8,247 bases of DNA from an uncultured Rhodopirellula sp. (GTDB taxonomy: Bacteria; Planctomycetota; Planctomycetia; Pirellulales; Pirellulaceae). The position numbers were made by a program, and so were the translations under genes. The DNA is taken from assembly GCA_913061385.1 (NCBI GenBank), contig CAJXTM010000117.1, positions 1 through 8,247 of the forward strand, in the 5' to 3' direction. Under the pieces are notes generated by a model. That model made no database searches and had not been told where the DNA came from. It was given only the letters and a program-made list of their open reading frames with translations. Positions within the stretch are counted from its first letter, which is position 1. Each line of letters opens with the position of its first letter. Positions 6,758 through 8,247 of this stretch are shown in pieces.

Positions 6758-7279
6758 CTAGATTGAAATCTGCTGCAATGATTTGCTCGCAACACGTGAG
6801 AGCCGTGGCTCTGGTGATTGCGCAGCGTTTTGTAGTGCCACGATTGCTTGGGAGGAATCTGCATGCATGCGTCCAAGGCTCCATGCTGCTTTTTCCTGCA
6901 AGGACAGGTCGCTCGATTGTTCCAATAAATCTGTAATCACTCGTTGGTGAACAGCTGCATCGGGGCCCGCGCGACCCAATAGGGTGACTGCCCAATAAGC
7001 TGTTAGTGGTTCTTGTGATTGTGCCAGACTCAGTAGCGAATCAATTACCGAGGCGGGAGGTGGTCCCAGGTCTTCGAGCGCAGCAACTGCCCAGTTGCTG
7101 ATTTCTTCGATGTCGCCACATGCAGCAGTGAGTTCAATCGCCGCGTAGGCGGCGTCCGGCCCCTGTTGAGCAAGATGTTCCGCTGCTTCGGCACGCTCAC
7201 GTGGAGTTCCACGCATCAGTTGGTGAAGCGTTGTAGCGGAAGTCATCTGCTGGGGCTCATTCAGTAGTTTTGTTGTCAT
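6758..7279 (-). CDS. HEAT-repeat protein
   Basis: This is a small all-helical repeat protein of 173 aa from the ATG at 7279. After a polar N-terminus, about five helical-hairpin repeats of about 30 residues follow (roughly 18-47, 48-78, 79-111, 112-141 and 142-170). They have the HEAT/PBS-lyase pattern, for example ERAEAAEHLAQQGPDA, ISNWAVAALEDLGP, LTAYWAVTLLGRAGPDA and LQEKAAWSLGRMHADS. Such proteins are usually protein-interaction scaffolds; no catalytic motif is seen, nor a signal peptide, so it is probably cytoplasmic. The frame is open further upstream to 7399, but that part (MWNCRRWILLQL...) is unlike the repeats and overlaps an intergenic region full of inverted repeats. ATG 7246 (162 aa) is a second candidate start. 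Neither has a clear ribosome-binding site. The TAG stop is 45 nt before the EEP gene, implying a shared transcript. Confidence 0.8.
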   Translation of the reverse strand: MTTKLLNEPQQMTSATTLHQLMRGTPRERAEAAEHLAQQGPDAAYAAIELTAACGDIEEISNWAVAALEDLGPPPASVIDSLLSLAQSQEPLTAYWAVTLLGRAGPDAAVHQRVITDLLEQSSDLSLQEKAAWSLGRMHADSSQAIVALQNAAQSPEPRLSRVASKSLQQISI

Positions 7280-7316
7280 ACAACTTTTTGCTGTTATCTC
7301 GTTTGGAAGAGTAGAA

Positions 7317-7436
7317 ATTCCAGCTAAATAACGATAACACGATAGGTAATTAGTGGAATCTGCTAGTTGCAACAAGATCCACCTGCGGCAATTCCACAAT
7401 TCGGACTGACTTCGTTGGCCAGCATCGCTGTGGAAT
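7317..7436. repeat. Four alternating ATTCCA/TGGAAT hexamers
   Basis: ATTCCA at 7317-7322, TGGAAT at 7354-7359, ATTCCACA at 7391-7398 and TGTGGAAT at 7429-7436 alternate in orientation with centre spacings of about 37, 37 and 40 bp. The last two form a perfect 8-bp inverted repeat with a 30-nt loop. The cluster lies just upstream of the HEAT gene and could be a set of regulator half-sites. Confidence 0.45.
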
Positions 7437-7601
7437 GGTGAGATTCATTCAAATAGGTAGAGACGCCTGTTTTGGTGGTCTTTTCGTCAGTTCGGTCAAG
7501 AAGAATACTCTTCCCCTATTGCCGCACTTTACCTCCCGAATTTTTTCTGCAATGAGTGGATTTACTGTAGGGCTGATTTGGTCCAAACGTCTGATCTGCT
7601 A

Positions 7602-7625
7602 TCGTGAATCACTAGTGTTTCACGA
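7602..7625. repeat. 24-bp near-perfect palindrome
   Basis: The arms TCGTGAATCACT (7602-7613) and AGTGTTTCACGA (7614-7625) are inverted copies with 11 of 12 positions paired; only 7609/7618 mismatch. The symmetry has no spacer, as in operators bound by dimeric regulators. No regulator gene is nearby. Confidence 0.6.
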
Positions 7626-7651
7626 CATCGTTGGGATACGGCATCTGCAAG

Positions 7652-7667
7652 GCTGCCGGCCGGCAGC
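7652..7667. repeat. 16-bp perfect GC palindrome
   Basis: GCTGCCGGCCGGCAGC reads the same on both strands. As RNA it could form a 6-bp stem with a GGCC tetraloop. It lies 27 bp after the 24-bp near-palindrome. Confidence 0.6.
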
Positions 7668-7710
7668 GGCCGCGTTTGGTAGGTTCGTATTCTCAGAGTT
7701 GGATGGGGTT

Positions 7711-7748
7711 ATGCGGCCTCAGCATGGTTGCTGCCGCATTTTATTGTT
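7711..7748 (+). terminator. Terminator-like hairpin with U-rich tail upstream of hinT
   Basis: ATGCGG (7711-7716) pairs with CCGCAT (7734-7739) and CAGCA (7720-7724) with TGCTG (7729-7733). This gives an 11-bp stem with a 3-nt bulge and a TGGT loop, followed by TTTATTGTT. The form is that of a rho-independent terminator or attenuator, only 40-50 nt before the hinT start. It could end an unseen upstream RNA, regulate hinT, or be just a 5' untranslated hairpin. Confidence 0.45.
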
Positions 7749-7775
7749 CGCCGAAATCCACACCACATTACACTT

Positions 7776-7780
7776 GAGGA
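7776..7780 (+). promoter_or_regulatory. hinT: Shine-Dalgarno site of hinT (GAGGA)
   Basis: GAGGA lies 7 nt before the ATG at 7788. It selects that start over the in-frame upstream start at 7728, which would add 20 residues not found in HinT proteins. Confidence 0.7.
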
Positions 7781-7787
7781 TTTTTCG

Positions 7788-8126
7788 ATGACGACGATCT
7801 TTTCAAAAATCATTGCAGGTGAGATTCCTGCTGATGTTTTGTACGAAGATGAACTTTGCCTTGCGTTTCGTGATATTAACCCGAAGGCACCTACGCATTT
7901 TCTTGTGATACCCAAAAAAGAAATAGTTTCGCTGGCTGAATTATCTGATGAGGATGAATCGATTGTGGGACGTTGTGTGCGAATCGCAGCCAAGGTTGCT
8001 GAGGCCGAGGGATTGGGAGGTGGTTATCGTCTCGTTGCGAATACTCGGGAGGACGGTGGCCAGGAAGTCATGCACTTACATTTTCATGTTCTGGGTGGTC
8101 GTAAACTTGATTGGCCACCGGGATGA
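7788..8126 (+). CDS. hinT: HIT-family purine nucleoside phosphoramidase (HinT)
   Basis: This is a cytoplasmic histidine-triad hydrolase that cleaves AMP- or GMP-linked phosphoramidates and acyl- or aminoacyl-adenylates; relatives act as homodimers. The protein is 112 aa, the usual size. IFSKIIAGEIP (4-14) and FRDINPKAPTHFLVIPK (27-43) match E. coli HinT closely and hold the nucleotide-binding D29 and N31 region. GYRLVANTREDGGQEV follows, then the histidine triad H96-L-H98-F-H100 (HLHFHVLGGR) with H98 as the expected nucleophile. The C-terminus ends WPPG, as in eukaryotic HINT1, rather than with the longer tail of E. coli HinT. The start at 7788 is supported by GAGGA 7 nt upstream and by alignment. 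The gene stands alone on its strand, preceded by an intergenic region with a terminator-like hairpin. Identification is very secure. Confidence 0.96.
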   Translation: MTTIFSKIIAGEIPADVLYEDELCLAFRDINPKAPTHFLVIPKKEIVSLAELSDEDESIVGRCVRIAAKVAEAEGLGGGYRLVANTREDGGQEVMHLHFHVLGGRKLDWPPG

Positions 8127-8144
8127 GGATCGACAGAGTAGCCC

Positions 8145-8187
8145 TCATCAATTCAGTTTCCCGTTTCGGTGCTTGATGACTAATTTT
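8145..8187 (+). terminator. Possible terminator after hinT
   Basis: TCATCAA (8145-8151) and TTGATGA (8173-8179) are perfect 7-bp inverted arms, with a nested CCG-TTT-CGG mini-stem inside the 21-nt loop. A short TTTT follows within 8 nt. The AT-rich stem and short T-run make it a weak intrinsic terminator at best, but the position 18 nt after the hinT stop fits. Confidence 0.35.
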
Positions 8188-8200
8188 GAATACTTAACGC

Positions 8201-8247
8201 CTGTCTCTTATACACATCTCCGAGCCCACGAGACCGAGGCTGATCTC
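8201..8247 (-). other. Nextera index-7 adapter, inverted (artificial sequence)
   Basis: This is the exact reverse complement of bases 1-47: the Tn5 mosaic end (8201-8219), read-2 constant part (8220-8234), the same index as cgaggctg (8235-8242) and the P7 end. Genomic sequence stops at 8200. The same adapter and index at both ends suggests a single long tagmented amplicon. Confidence 0.98.

Larger units (their letters stand above)
7280..7787. promoter_or_regulatory. 508-nt divergent intergenic region rich in dyad symmetry
   Basis: This separates the HEAT gene (-) from hinT (+) and should contain both promoters. I see no convincing protein gene here. It holds four alternating ATTCCA/TGGAAT hexamers (7317-7436), a small hairpin GAAGA-ATAC-TCTTC (7500-7513), the dyad TTTGG-T-CCAAA (7577-7587), a 24-bp near-palindrome (7602-7625), a 16-bp perfect palindrome (7652-7667) and a terminator-like hairpin (7711-7739). 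The density suggests operators, a structured leader, or a small non-coding RNA gene. Confidence 0.5.

Noticed and set aside
7435..7791. 118-codon plus-strand ORF in the hinT upstream region
   Set aside because: It has no recognisable domain and no good ribosome-binding site, it runs through palindromes and a terminator-like hairpin, and it overlaps the hinT start. It is more likely non-coding.
48..8200. CRISPR array, tRNA or rRNA gene
   Set aside because: No regularly spaced direct repeats and no tRNA or rRNA landmarks were seen on either strand by reading; a tRNAscan or Rfam search was not possible here.
1..8247. Composite Tn5-like mobile element bounded by terminal inverted repeats
   Set aside because: The repeats are Nextera adapters with index bases, no transposase gene lies inside, and the cargo is housekeeping genes cut at an arbitrary point.

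Overview
The window reads as one tagmented DNA fragment, not a free-standing piece of genome. Bases 1-47 and 8201-8247 are the same Illumina Nextera index-7 adapter in opposite orientations, including the 19-base Tn5 mosaic end. Only about 48-8200 is organismal DNA, and pepT is cut at the left edge by the tagmentation site. Base composition is balanced. Gene content (a bacterial MetK with a coupled phosphoesterase, a membrane-anchored vWA protein followed by a secreted helical-repeat protein, a HEAT-repeat protein followed by an anchored DNase I-fold enzyme) suggests a member of the Planctomycetota, perhaps Pirellulales-like. That placement is inference from protein style, since there is no rRNA or other marker here.

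Layout. 49-1068 (+) is the C-terminal part of the tripeptidase PepT. 1070-1219 (+) is a doubtful small ORF that runs into the convergent gene. 1144-3165 (-) is a two-gene unit: metK (S-adenosylmethionine synthetase, GTG start at 3165), then 3 nt later a calcineurin-type metallophosphoesterase that also starts with GTG. Divergent from metK, 3328-5393 (+) is a pair sharing an ATGA overlap: an envelope-anchored vWA protein with an intact MIDAS, then an unrecognised protein with a signal peptide. 5394-5578 is a convergent spacer with inverted repeats. 5579-7279 (-) is a HEAT-repeat protein followed by a membrane-anchored endonuclease/exonuclease/phosphatase-fold protein. 7280-7787 is a long intergenic region unusually rich in dyad symmetry, ending in a terminator-like hairpin. 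7788-8126 (+) is the HIT-family nucleotide hydrolase HinT.

Functionally the window mixes housekeeping enzymes (peptide degradation, SAM synthesis, nucleoside phosphoramidate hydrolysis) with two poorly characterised envelope modules (vWA plus secreted partner; HEAT plus anchored EEP enzyme). No CRISPR array, rRNA, tRNA, phage gene or natural insertion sequence was seen. The parts most worth a second look are the 7280-7787 intergenic region and the two envelope gene pairs.
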